Positions 27,113 to 33,969 of a stretch of DNA of 64,000 bases are shown piece after piece. The stretch is taken from NCBI GenBank assembly GCA_963719135.1, contig CAVRAZ010000002.1:310001-374000 (forward strand). Direction: 5' to 3'. The position numbers and the translations under genes are program-made. This DNA comes from CAVRAZ01 sp963719135 (GTDB lineage: Bacteria; Pseudomonadota; Gammaproteobacteria; DSM-19610). How positions within the stretch are numbered: position 1 is the first letter of the stretch; the number at the start of each line of letters is the position of its first letter. The notes below the pieces were generated by a model. That model saw only the letters and a program-made list of their open reading frames with translations. It ran no database searches and was not told where the DNA came from.

Positions 27113-27757
27113 GTGAACGTGAGACTGGGAGTGGGCATCGTCGACGATCACGGAATCGTCCGCGCGGGATTCCGCGAGCTGCTGGAAGATCAGGCGGACA
27201 TCGAAATTCGTTTCGAAGCGGGTGATGGCGAAGAAGCGCTCGCGCACCTTCGCGACGAAGGCTGCGACGTGCTGCTGCTCGACATCTCCCTGCCCGGCAT
27301 CAGCGGCGTGGACGTGCTACGCACGATCCGGCAGCGCTTCGATCACGTGCGCGTGCTCGTCCTGAGCGGCTATCCGGAGGACCGTTATGCGCTGTCGATG
27401 ATCCGCAACGGCGCCAACGGCTATCTGTGCAAGGACTGCGACAAGGACGAACTCCTGCGCGCGATCCGCACCGTCGGCAGAGGCAAGCGCTACCTGTCGC
27501 CGAAGACGGCCGAACTGCTGGCCGAGGAAGTCACGGGCGAGGCGGTTCCCGATCCGCACCAGTCGTTGTCCGAGCGTGAATTCCAGGTCTTTCTCAGGCT
27601 GGCGTCCGGCGCCAAGGTGTCGGAAATCGCGCGCGATCTGCATCTGAGCGTGAAGACCGTCAGCACCTACCGCTCCCGACTGCTGGAGAAGATAGGCGTC
27701 ACCAGCAACGCCGAACTAGCCGGCTACGCGATCCGCAACGGCCTGATCAGCGGCTGA
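27113..27757 (+). CDS. Response regulator, NarL/FixJ (LuxR-type) family
   Basis: A 214-residue two-component regulator. The receiver domain (about 1-120) has the acidic pair DDH, phospho-acceptor Asp in VLLLDISLPGISG and the Lys in LCKDCDKDEL, placed normally. A LuxR/GerE helix-turn-helix is at about 148-210 (LSEREFQVFLRLASG, VSEIARDLHLSVKTVSTYRS). The GTG at 27113 after CGGGAGG is the best start; upstream codons in this frame do not resemble a receiver domain. The HisKA_3 kinase at 33970-35361 is of the class that pairs with such regulators and is the only candidate partner in the island. Confidence 0.92.
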   Translation: MNVRLGVGIVDDHGIVRAGFRELLEDQADIEIRFEAGDGEEALAHLRDEGCDVLLLDISLPGISGVDVLRTIRQRFDHVRVLVLSGYPEDRYALSMIRNGANGYLCKDCDKDELLRAIRTVGRGKRYLSPKTAELLAEEVTGEAVPDPHQSLSEREFQVFLRLASGAKVSEIARDLHLSVKTVSTYRSRLLEKIGVTSNAELAGYAIRNGLISG

Positions 27758-27782
27758 GAGTGACAGAACTATCCGCATGGAC

Positions 27783-27816
27783 CACCAGCCCGCGACCGGC
27801 TGGTGAGAAATGCGGG
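27783..27816. repeat. Miniature element, solo end (copy D)
   Basis: Only one 34-base terminus remains: CCAGCCCGCGACCGGCTGG-type hairpin plus GGTGAGAAATGCGGG, followed by CTGG. It lies between two response-regulator genes. Confidence 0.8.
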
Positions 27817-27891
27817 CTGGCGCAAGGGTTGCGATGTCGAAGGCATTGATCGGGGGCGCATGGAGGATGCAATACAAACTGGAAGAATGGC

Positions 27892-28305
27892 ATGCAATCT
27901 TTGAAACATTTTAACGTTGCCATTATCGAAGATTCGGTGGTGTTGCGGGAAATGCTCTCGGACATGCTGGAAGATATCGATCACGTCAACGTCGCTGTCA
28001 CCGCATCCGGTCAGACCACGGCGCTCGATGCGCTGGCGACATGTTCCGTCGATCTGGCTATTGTCGACCTGGAACTGGAGGAGGGCAACGGCCTGGGCGT
28101 TATCGAACAGCTTCGTAGCGATCCGGCCCGGTACGGCGATCCGCGGACGGTGGTGTTTTCCAACTACGCCGTTTCGCCGATGAGCCGGCGGTGTCGCGAA
28201 CTGGGCGTCGACCGTATTTACGATAAATCGTTTCAGCTTCCCGAGCTGCTTTCCTATATCAGGTCGGAAATCGGCCGGGACGGGACCACCGGCGGCGAGC
28301 GCTAG
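27892..28305 (+). CDS. Single-domain response regulator
   Basis: A 137-residue stand-alone receiver domain: acidic pair in AIIEDSVVLREML, phospho-acceptor in LAIVDLELEEGNGLG (about residue 61), Ser/Thr in VVFSNYAV, Lys in IYDKSFQLPELL. With no output domain it may act through protein contact or phosphate transfer, as CheY does. Its stop codon TAG is the left copy of the CTAG target duplication around element E. Before that insertion its stop overlapped the stop of the convergent DUF1328 gene. Confidence 0.9.
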   Translation: MQSLKHFNVAIIEDSVVLREMLSDMLEDIDHVNVAVTASGQTTALDALATCSVDLAIVDLELEEGNGLGVIEQLRSDPARYGDPRTVVFSNYAVSPMSRRCRELGVDRIYDKSFQLPELLSYIRSEIGRDGTTGGER

Positions 28306-28559
28306 CCCGCATTTCTCACCCGCATCCGGGCTGCTGGCGCAGAACAGGGGCGGCTGGACGCCGCCCTGGAGTGAAAGCCATGGCAAGAGCTATGGCATGA
28401 GTGAAGCGCAAGTCCAGGTGTCCCTGGACAAGCCAGGGCCCGGACAGGGCGCGGACCGATGACAAACCGTTCACCCGGGCTTCCCGACAGCGTCGGTCAT
28501 GGCACCTCGTTTTCAGGTGCTTGCCCACCGGCCCGCGACCGGCGGGTGAGAAATACAGG
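28306..28559. repeat. Miniature inverted-repeat element, copy E (254 bp, long form)
   Basis: Ends CCCGCATTTCTCACC and GGTGAGAAATACAGG. Perfect target duplication CTAG at 28302-28305 and 28560-28563. The same length as copy B in opposite orientation, with the same interior core. It separates two convergent genes whose stop codons both use the CTAG. Confidence 0.93.
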
Positions 28560-28724
28560 CTAGATCGTCGGACGCCGCCCGAATACGAACGAGATCAGCG
28601 CCAGCACGAGACCGACCACGAACAGAATCCAGGCGATGTTGGTCGCCGTACCCGCGATGCCGGAAAGGCCGAACACCGCGGCGATGATGGCGATAATCAG
28701 AAATGTCACTGCAAGGCTTATCAT
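28560..28724 (-). CDS. DUF1328 small membrane protein (YtjA family)
   Basis: A 54-residue protein with two hydrophobic helices (AVTFLIIAIIAAVFGLSGIA and IAWILFVVGLVLALISFVFG), the standard DUF1328 form. It starts with ATG at 28724 after AGGAGAG. The family is induced by envelope and osmotic stress; its function is unknown. Its TAG stop coincides with the edge of miniature element E. Confidence 0.9.
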   Translation of the reverse strand: MISLAVTFLIIAIIAAVFGLSGIAGTATNIAWILFVVGLVLALISFVFGRRPTI

Positions 28725-28987
28725 CTTTGCTCTCCTCTTGATGCGCTGCGAATGAATGCTTTCAGGCGAGGGCCGGGCGACTGCCGTGTCGACCTGCTGC
28801 GTTCACCGGGCCTCGTCTGCCTCGGCGTCGACGGTGCGCACGGGCAGCCCGTCGCGCCACACCCTCTTCAGACGGCTGAACTGAAACAGATCCAGTATCC
28901 GCAGGGGACCTCTGCCCCGACGCAAGAGCACGCCGGTTGCGTGCGGTCGCGCCGCGCGGCGCAGCTGGAATGTTTGTGCCCGGCGCT

Positions 28988-29395
28988 TCACGCGTGAGTT
29001 CCTCGCGCCCGGGCAGCCGTGCCCAGACCCATCATCCACGAGCGTCTGGTCAGCGCGGCGGCGCCGGCCTGGCGCCTGCCGGACAGGCGGATACCGCGAA
29101 AGCGATGGCCGGTGGAGTATCTCGACTCGCGTCGGTACATGAGTCGAAGCGCCACGCCATTGTCTTCGCGGCGCAGCACGACGGCGCGCAACGCGATCAG
29201 GCGGGCACCGGTGCCCAGATGCGCGACGAATTCGATTTCGACGCAGTCATCCGGTGTTAGACAGTCGGTGTCGGTCTGTACGAACAGGCCGTCCCGGCTG
29301 GACTGGGCAATGAACACGGGGTGGACGCGGCCGGCCTTATCCTGAAGCAACGCGGCCACCGAAACCTGATATCTTTCTGTCTGTCTTCTTTCCAT
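28988..29395 (-). CDS. PilZ-domain protein
   Basis: A 135-residue protein with a PilZ fold, which usually binds cyclic di-GMP. The RxxxR motif is in ERRQTERYQVSVAALL near the N-terminus. The second motif is reduced to AQSSRDGLFVQT, where DxSxxG would be canonical, so nucleotide binding is uncertain. The ATG at 29395 is chosen because AGGAGG lies 5 bases before it; upstream in-frame ATGs lack this. The C-terminal 40 residues are Arg-rich and unmatched. Confidence 0.75.
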   Translation of the reverse strand: MERRQTERYQVSVAALLQDKAGRVHPVFIAQSSRDGLFVQTDTDCLTPDDCVEIEFVAHLGTGARLIALRAVVLRREDNGVALRLMYRRESRYSTGHRFRGIRLSGRRQAGAAALTRRSWMMGLGTAARARGTHA

Positions 29396-29775
29396 CTCAG
29401 CCTCCTGAAGCATGTGCGACATGGATCGCCGCGTGCGGTCCCCTGGACCGGTTTCGAGTTTTGACGAAAGCATAGTTTCCGCCCCGGGTGCCCTGTATAA
29501 GCCCGTTCCTAAGCGAATGTAGGTGCCGGCTTACTCCTGGGCCCTGTCGGGGATCGGTGTCTCCAAACCGGTTCCGACGGTCCGGTGGGCGGACGGCGGA
29601 TGCTCCATGGGAGTGTAAAACGGCGGGACGTTACCCGCTCGAAGGACTCTTCTTACGCCGCGTTCCGTCATCACTGACAGTCGCGGTCGAGCGCGCCCGG
29701 ATAAGCTGTCGTCAATCCATGGCGATCCACCGCCACCGACTCTCTCAACCGAACTCATGCAGGAGGATGTCGCAC

Positions 29776-30144
29776 ATGACTCAGCCCGATAACGCAGAAA
29801 CGAAGCGTGACAGCGCAATCCGCACCGACAGCGAAGGCTTCCTGTGCGACCGCAAGGACTGGAGCGAGGCGTTTGCGCGGTTCGCGGCGACGCAGGACGG
29901 CATCGACCTCAAGGACACGCACGTGGGTCTGATTCTGTACTTCCGCGAATATTACGAGCAGAACCAGACTCATCCCGCCATGCGCGATCTGCTGGAACAG
30001 CTCGGCACCCAGGTCGGCGACTCGCCCACGGAACGCGACCATTACCAGGATTATCTCTACGAGCTGTTCCCGGGACCGCTCAATCCGATCGCCGAGCTGT
30101 GCAAGCTGGCGGGCCTGCCCAAACCGGTTGAGGACGTCTACTGA
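29776..30144 (+). CDS. DsrC/TusE-family protein with only the internal cysteine
   Basis: A 122-residue member of the DsrC/TusE/RspA family, small proteins that carry sulfur on C-terminal cysteines. Family marks are FLCDRKDWSEAFARFAA, THVGLILYFREYYEQN, YLYELFPGPLNP and CKLAGLPKP. The internal Cys (ELCKLAGL) is present, but the usual penultimate Cys (GLPKPxGC) is replaced by VEDVY. DsrC proper has both and TusE has only the terminal one, so this is an unusual combination that argues against normal DsrC or TusE chemistry. The ATG at 29776 is 9 bases after AGGAGG. Its stop overlaps the sod start, so the two are translationally coupled. Confidence 0.85.
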   Translation: MTQPDNAETKRDSAIRTDSEGFLCDRKDWSEAFARFAATQDGIDLKDTHVGLILYFREYYEQNQTHPAMRDLLEQLGTQVGDSPTERDHYQDYLYELFPGPLNPIAELCKLAGLPKPVEDVY

Positions 30145-30800
30145 TGGACACCGGGAAACAGAAAGTATTGGTCGAAGCCGGTCCGGGTATCTCCACGAAC
30201 ACGAACACAGGTGAATTGATGGACAGGCGGATGATCGAGTTGCCGTTCGCGCGCGCCGCGCTCGAACCTTACATCGGCGCCGAGACCGTGGGCTTCCATT
30301 TCGACAAGCACCACGCCGGCTATCTGGACAAACTCAACGCGCTGGCCGCGGGCACGCGCTGGGCGGATCTCTCGCTCGAGGAGATCATCCGCAAGGCGGA
30401 CGACGCCGCGCTGCACGACAACGCGGCGCAGGTGTGGAACCACGATATGTACTGGCTGAGCATCGACCCGGAGCGGGATTCCGAGCCCCATCAGGCGACC
30501 AGGGACGCGCTGATTCAGCACTTCGGGTCGGTCGACGATTTCCGGCGCGAGCTGGCCGAGGCGGCCAAGAGCCGGTTCGGCTCCGGCTGGGCCTGGCTGG
30601 TCAAGGAGGGATCGCGCAAATTGAAGGTCGTCGCCACCGGCAACGCGGATAACCCGCTGGAGAACAACCAGGTGCCGCTGCTGACGATCAACGTCTGGGA
30701 GCACGCCTACTACCTGGACTACCGGAACCGGCGCGCCGACTACGTCGACGCTTTCGTCGAACATCTGATCAACTGGGAGTGCATCGCGTCCCGCTTGTGA
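30144..30800 (+). CDS. sodB: Fe/Mn superoxide dismutase, metal-ligand Asp replaced by Asn
   Basis: A cytoplasmic dismutase, 218 residues, of the iron/manganese family. Ligand regions: GFHFDKHHAGYLDKLN (first His), VWNHDMYWLS (second His) and LLTINVWEHAYYLDYRN (third ligand and last His). In the family the last motif reads DVWEHAYY, and the Asp binds the metal. Here the codon is AAC (Asn). The rest of the protein is well conserved, including FGSGWAWLV. There are about 30 extra residues at the N-terminus, and an internal start near 30219 (ATGGACAGG) would give normal length. The gene overlaps the DsrC-like gene by one base pair of codons. Confidence 0.9.
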   Translation: MDTGKQKVLVEAGPGISTNTNTGELMDRRMIELPFARAALEPYIGAETVGFHFDKHHAGYLDKLNALAAGTRWADLSLEEIIRKADDAALHDNAAQVWNHDMYWLSIDPERDSEPHQATRDALIQHFGSVDDFRRELAEAAKSRFGSGWAWLVKEGSRKLKVVATGNADNPLENNQVPLLTINVWEHAYYLDYRNRRADYVDAFVEHLINWECIASRL

Positions 30801-30911
30801 TCGCGGGCGCGCGATTTCCACATGTCCTACAAGCGATCTGGGGCGCTGCCTACAGGCAGCGTCGCACTCAACGAGTAATCTGCTTATCAACTCTTGTCCA
30901 GGGAGCCGAAC

Positions 30912-30986
30912 ATGGCACACAAGACCATCGCAACCGTTGAAACCGCGCGCATTGCTGCAGCGAACGCCGGAGCCGCCGCGTCATGA
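30912..30986 (+). CDS. Possible 24-codon leader ORF
   Basis: ATG at 30912 after CAGGGAGC encodes 24 Ala-rich residues and ends in TGA overlapping the ATG of the next gene (ATGA). It has no homology that I know. The overlap and the ribosome-binding site suggest a coupled leader peptide; it could also be chance. Confidence 0.35.
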   Translation: MAHKTIATVETARIAAANAGAAAS

Positions 30987-31162
30987 GTATCGAAGTCGGC
31001 GGGCTGTTCGGGCTGATCGTCCTGATCATCGACATCTGGGCAATCGTCAAGACCGTCCAGAGCGCGGCCTCAACCGGCACCAAGGTGCTGTGGATCCTGG
31101 TGATCCTGCTGTTGCCGGTGCTCGGACTCGTGCTGTGGGCCTTCCTGGGGCCCAAGGAGTGA
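30983..31162 (+). CDS. PLDc_N-type small membrane protein
   Basis: A 59-residue protein with two membrane helices, LFGLIVLIIDIWAIVKTVQS and VLWILVILLLPVLGLVLWAF. This is the stand-alone form of the N-terminal domain found in cardiolipin synthases (phospholipase D N-terminal domain). Function unknown. It opens a run of small stress-membrane genes (30983-32256). Confidence 0.85.
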   Translation: MSIEVGGLFGLIVLIIDIWAIVKTVQSAASTGTKVLWILVILLLPVLGLVLWAFLGPKE

Positions 31163-31201
31163 CAGGTTTTCGAACGTCCCCAGCAATCAATGGAGGTAAT
31201 C

Positions 31202-31516
31202 ATGTCCGCAACATCGAACAATCAATCGAGTGACTTTCGCGCCGAGTTCGACGCGCTGAAAAATGAGGTCAGCCAGTTCATGAACACGTTCAAGTCGCGC
31301 GAGGAAGAGCGTCTGAAACGCGTCCGTTCCAATGTTTCCGACGGCGTGTCCCAGGCGGGGGAGACCGCCAAGGAGACGCTGCGCAGCGCGCGCAAGGTGG
31401 GTGAGGACACCCTCGAAGACGTCGAAGGCCGCATCCGGGATAACCCGATCAAGAGCCTGGCCATTGCGTTCACCGTGGGCTACCTCGCCTCGAAACTGGG
31501 TCGCACCGAGCACTGA
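31202..31516 (+). CDS. DUF883 family protein (ElaB/YqjD-like)
   Basis: A 104-residue protein with a long amphipathic helix (about 10-80, FRAEFDALKNEVSQFMNTF onward) and a C-terminal membrane anchor motif, DNPIKSLAIAFTVGYLASKL. ElaB/YqjD proteins are tail-anchored, bind ribosomes in stationary phase and are RpoS-dependent in enterics. Start ATG at 31202 with TGGAGG upstream; an in-frame ATG at 31190 is less well placed. It is followed by holin-like and YqjK-like genes, the same order as yqjDEK. Confidence 0.9.
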   Translation: MSATSNNQSSDFRAEFDALKNEVSQFMNTFKSREEERLKRVRSNVSDGVSQAGETAKETLRSARKVGEDTLEDVEGRIRDNPIKSLAIAFTVGYLASKLGRTEH

Positions 31517-31539
31517 GGCGACGGGAAGGGGCACGCGGC

Positions 31540-31809
31540 ATGCTCAGCTCGGCCGTCTTCGCGCTGCTGGATCTGATCGAGTCGGAGACCGACCTGCTGC
31601 GCAGGAAAGTCGTCGATGGCGTCTTCGTCCTGATCCTGATGCTGGGCGCGGCGCTCGCGGTATTCGCGGGCGCCGCCCTGCCGCTGGCGGCGCTGTTCAG
31701 CCACCTGCAGATTCTGCTGCCGCCGCCCTGGGCGTCGGTGCTCCTGGCGGCGGTCTGTTTCGCACTTGCCGGGGGACTGGCATGGCTGGCCTATCGCCTG
31801 AGGAAATGA
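31540..31809 (+). CDS. Phage-holin-like membrane protein (YqjE family)
   Basis: An 89-residue protein with an N-terminal amphipathic segment and two membrane helices (about 25-50 and 60-82). The context between DUF883 and a basic small protein matches yqjE in the yqjDEK operon. Function unknown. Its stop overlaps the next start (ATGA at 31806). Confidence 0.8.
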   Translation: MLSSAVFALLDLIESETDLLRRKVVDGVFVLILMLGAALAVFAGAALPLAALFSHLQILLPPPWASVLLAAVCFALAGGLAWLAYRLRK

Positions 31810-32000
31810 AGGTGCGCGAAGCGCGCGAGCGCTTCGCCGAGACGATGGACGCGTTGTCCGCCGCCAGGCTGGTGCGCCGCCATCCGCGGCGCACCGCGGG
31901 TGCGGCGGCGCTGCTGGGCGCGTTGACCGGCCGGGCGGCCCGGCATCCGGCGTCGGGCCACGTGGTGAGTCTCCTCAGTCTCGTCGCCAGGTACCTGTGA
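31806..32000 (+). CDS. Small basic protein, YqjK position
   Basis: Sixty-four residues, Arg/Ala-rich, with one weakly hydrophobic stretch (GAAALLGALTGRAA). The start overlaps the previous stop by 4 bases, which supports translation. No family is recognised with confidence; its position and size recall yqjK. Confidence 0.65.
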   Translation: MKVREARERFAETMDALSAARLVRRHPRRTAGAAALLGALTGRAARHPASGHVVSLLSLVARYL

Positions 32001-32034
32001 CGGCCGACCCCTCAACCGAAGACGGAGGTGATGC

Positions 32035-32256
32035 ATGAACGTACATGACACAGGCGGGAGGCAATTTTCGACCGCCGGCGATCACCCCGAAAAGTTGCCG
32101 GGTCGACCGCGCCCGGCCATCGACTATCCGCCGCGACCGCGACAGCCGCCGCCGCTCAAGGAACCGCCGCGACCGGCGGTGCCGCAGCCCGATCCCGATC
32201 CGCACCGGCCTCCCGACCCGCCGCCGGGCCGGCCACCGGTTCCCGACACGCCATAG
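32035..32256 (+). CDS. Proline-rich small protein
   Basis: Seventy-three residues, about one third Pro, with no hydrophobic segment. An ACGGAGGTG ribosome-binding site lies 5 bases before the ATG, which is the main reason to accept it. Its TAG stop abuts element end F, as the stop of the response regulator does at element E. No family known; low-complexity composition makes homology uninformative. Confidence 0.5.
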   Translation: MNVHDTGGRQFSTAGDHPEKLPGRPRPAIDYPPRPRQPPPLKEPPRPAVPQPDPDPHRPPDPPPGRPPVPDTP

Positions 32257-32281
32257 CCTGCATTTCTCACCAGCCGGTCGC
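32257..32281. repeat. Miniature element, solo end (copy F)
   Basis: CCTGCATTTCTCACC plus ten more bases of the family terminus (AGCCGGTCGC), then directly an mgtC coding sequence that lacks its 5' part. One base differs from the consensus terminus. Confidence 0.8.
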
Positions 32282-32693
32282 CTGGGACCGCGAAATGGCG
32301 GCACGCAGCGCCGGCCTGCGTACGTTCCCGATCGTGGCGGTCGCCACCTGTGGTTTCATGCAGATGGGTCTGTGGGTATTCGAAGACCCGGTGGCCGGAG
32401 CCCGCGTGTTCGAGGGCATCATCACCGGCATCGGCTTCTTCATCGGCGGCGGCGCGATCCTGAAAACCGGCGACCATCCCTGCGGCACGGCCACCGCTGC
32501 GAGTCTGTGGCACACGGGCGCGATCGGTATCGCCGTCGCCCATGGCCTGATCGCGATCGCGCTGAGCCTGATAAACTTGGTGACACTGCGTTACATCAAG
32601 CTGCTCGAGCCGCAGCCGGCCGATCCCGAGGACAGCGCCCGACCACCGGGCGCAGGCACCCGGCCGGCCGACAACCACAGGGGGAGAACATGA
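32282..32693 (+). pseudogene. MgtC/SapB family protein, 5' end replaced by an element end
   Basis: The frame reads WDREMAARSAGLRTFPIVAV directly after element end F, then RVFEGIITGIGFFIGGGAIL, GTATAASLWHTGAIGIAVAHG. These match the MgtC/SapB membrane protein, a regulator of growth under Mg2+ or acid stress. The first membrane helix or helices (about 25-40 residues before WDRE) are missing, and the only start left is the ATG at 32295. An extra Phe in GFFIGGG is unusual. The stop overlaps the ATG of the next gene. Confidence 0.82.
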
Positions 32694-33481
32694 TCTTCAA
32701 ACAGTTGTTCGAGCCCGATTCGTCGACCTACACCTATCTGCTGGCCTGCGAGCAGACCGGCCAATGCGTGCTGATCGACCCGGTGATCGACACGGTCGAG
32801 CGCGATCTGGACGTGCTCAGGCAGCTCGGCCTGGAGCTGACCTGCACGCTGGAAACGCACGTCCACGCCGATCACATCACCGGCGCCAATAAGCTCAGGC
32901 ACTACACCGGCTGCAAGGTCGCCGTGCCGGCGATGGACGGGCTGCCGTGCGCCGACATCGGCGTGGAGGAAGGCCGGCCGTTCGCGGTCGGCGGCATCAC
33001 CCTGCATCCGCTGTTCACACCGGGACACACGGCTCATCATCATGCGTATGTGCTCGACAACGGTATGCAACAGTGCCTGTTCTGCGGCGACGCGCTGCTG
33101 ATCGAGGCGTGCGGCCGCACCGACTTTCAATCGGGCGACGCCGGCGCGCTCTACGATTCGATCATGCACAAGTTCTACAGGCTGCCGGACGAGACGCTGG
33201 TCTACCCGGCCCACGACTACGAGGATCGCCGCATCACGACCATCGCCCAGGAAAAGCTGCGCAATCCGCGCATCCGTGCCGACCAGTCGCGCGAGGGGTT
33301 CGTGGCGATCATGGACGGTCTGGACCTGCCGTATCCGCGCAAGATCGATTTCGCGGTGCCGGGCAACGAGCGCTGCGGCCAGTGCCCTGACAACGTGCCC
33401 GATCAGTACCGCGGCCCTTGCGACATCCACGACCTGCCGGCGGACCTGCGGCGGCCGGTGCGCGCCGGCGACCAGGGATGA
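32690..33481 (+). CDS. Persulfide dioxygenase (ETHE1-type metallo-beta-lactamase fold)
   Basis: A 263-residue iron-dependent enzyme expected to oxidise glutathione persulfide to sulfite. Metal and fold motifs are THVHADHITGANKLR (HxHxDH), TPGHTAHHHAYVL, LFCGDALLIEACGRTDFQSGDA and LVYPAHDYEDRRITTI, which are all ETHE1 hallmarks. GRTDFQ in particular marks sulfur dioxygenases. The C-terminus carries an extra Cys-bearing tail (ERCGQCPDN) not needed for catalysis. The ATG at 32690 overlaps the mgtC stop. With the DsrC-like gene this adds a sulfur theme to the island. Confidence 0.9.
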   Translation: MIFKQLFEPDSSTYTYLLACEQTGQCVLIDPVIDTVERDLDVLRQLGLELTCTLETHVHADHITGANKLRHYTGCKVAVPAMDGLPCADIGVEEGRPFAVGGITLHPLFTPGHTAHHHAYVLDNGMQQCLFCGDALLIEACGRTDFQSGDAGALYDSIMHKFYRLPDETLVYPAHDYEDRRITTIAQEKLRNPRIRADQSREGFVAIMDGLDLPYPRKIDFAVPGNERCGQCPDNVPDQYRGPCDIHDLPADLRRPVRAGDQG

Positions 33482-33596
33482 CTATCCGTCGGACACTGCT
33501 GACGCCCGCTTAAGCGGCAGCCGATAGCGTCGCCATTGCCCGAAACCTATGATCGAATCGTGATTGAACACGACACTTCATCGGGAGGCAACGGCC

Positions 33597-33794
33597 ATGA
33601 ACGAAGACATCATCGAAGGTAAATGGAAGCAGCTGTCGGGCAAGGTCAAGGAACAGTGGGGCAAGCTGACCGACGACGATCTTGACACGATCGACGGCAA
33701 GCGCACCCAGCTCGAAGGCAAGATCCAGGAGTACTACGGCATTTCCAGGGACGAGGCGAAGCGCCAGATCGACGAATTCGAGAAGTCGCTGTAA
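33597..33794 (+). CDS. CsbD family stress protein
   Basis: A 65-residue protein of canonical CsbD length. It reads MNEDIIEGKWKQLSGKVKEQ, WGKLTDDDLDTIDGKRTQL and YYGISRDEAKRQIDEF. ATG at 33597 follows CGGGAGGC. CsbD proteins are induced by general stress; their mechanism is unknown. The second CsbD-like gene in this island is at 26557. Confidence 0.95.
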   Translation: MNEDIIEGKWKQLSGKVKEQWGKLTDDDLDTIDGKRTQLEGKIQEYYGISRDEAKRQIDEFEKSL

Positions 33795-33969
33795 TTTCGC
33801 CGCGAGCAAGTCTGGTAGGTATAAGATCCTGGAATATGCACCGGTTTTTTTCGGTTGCCCTGATCGCGGTCCCGGCCCTGGTCAGCCTGGTCATCGACGG
33901 ACTTGCCGGCCGCCGCCCGCGCGGCGCGAAACGGACACGGCGGCGCAACGGACCCCGGGGCGGCGACTG

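Noticed and set aside
28803..29039. Minus-strand frame ending ILDLFQFSRLKRVWRDGLPVR, like the end of a STAS anti-anti-sigma domain
   Set aside because: Only the last 30 residues show any resemblance, there is no start signal, and it overlaps the PilZ gene end. Too weak to list.
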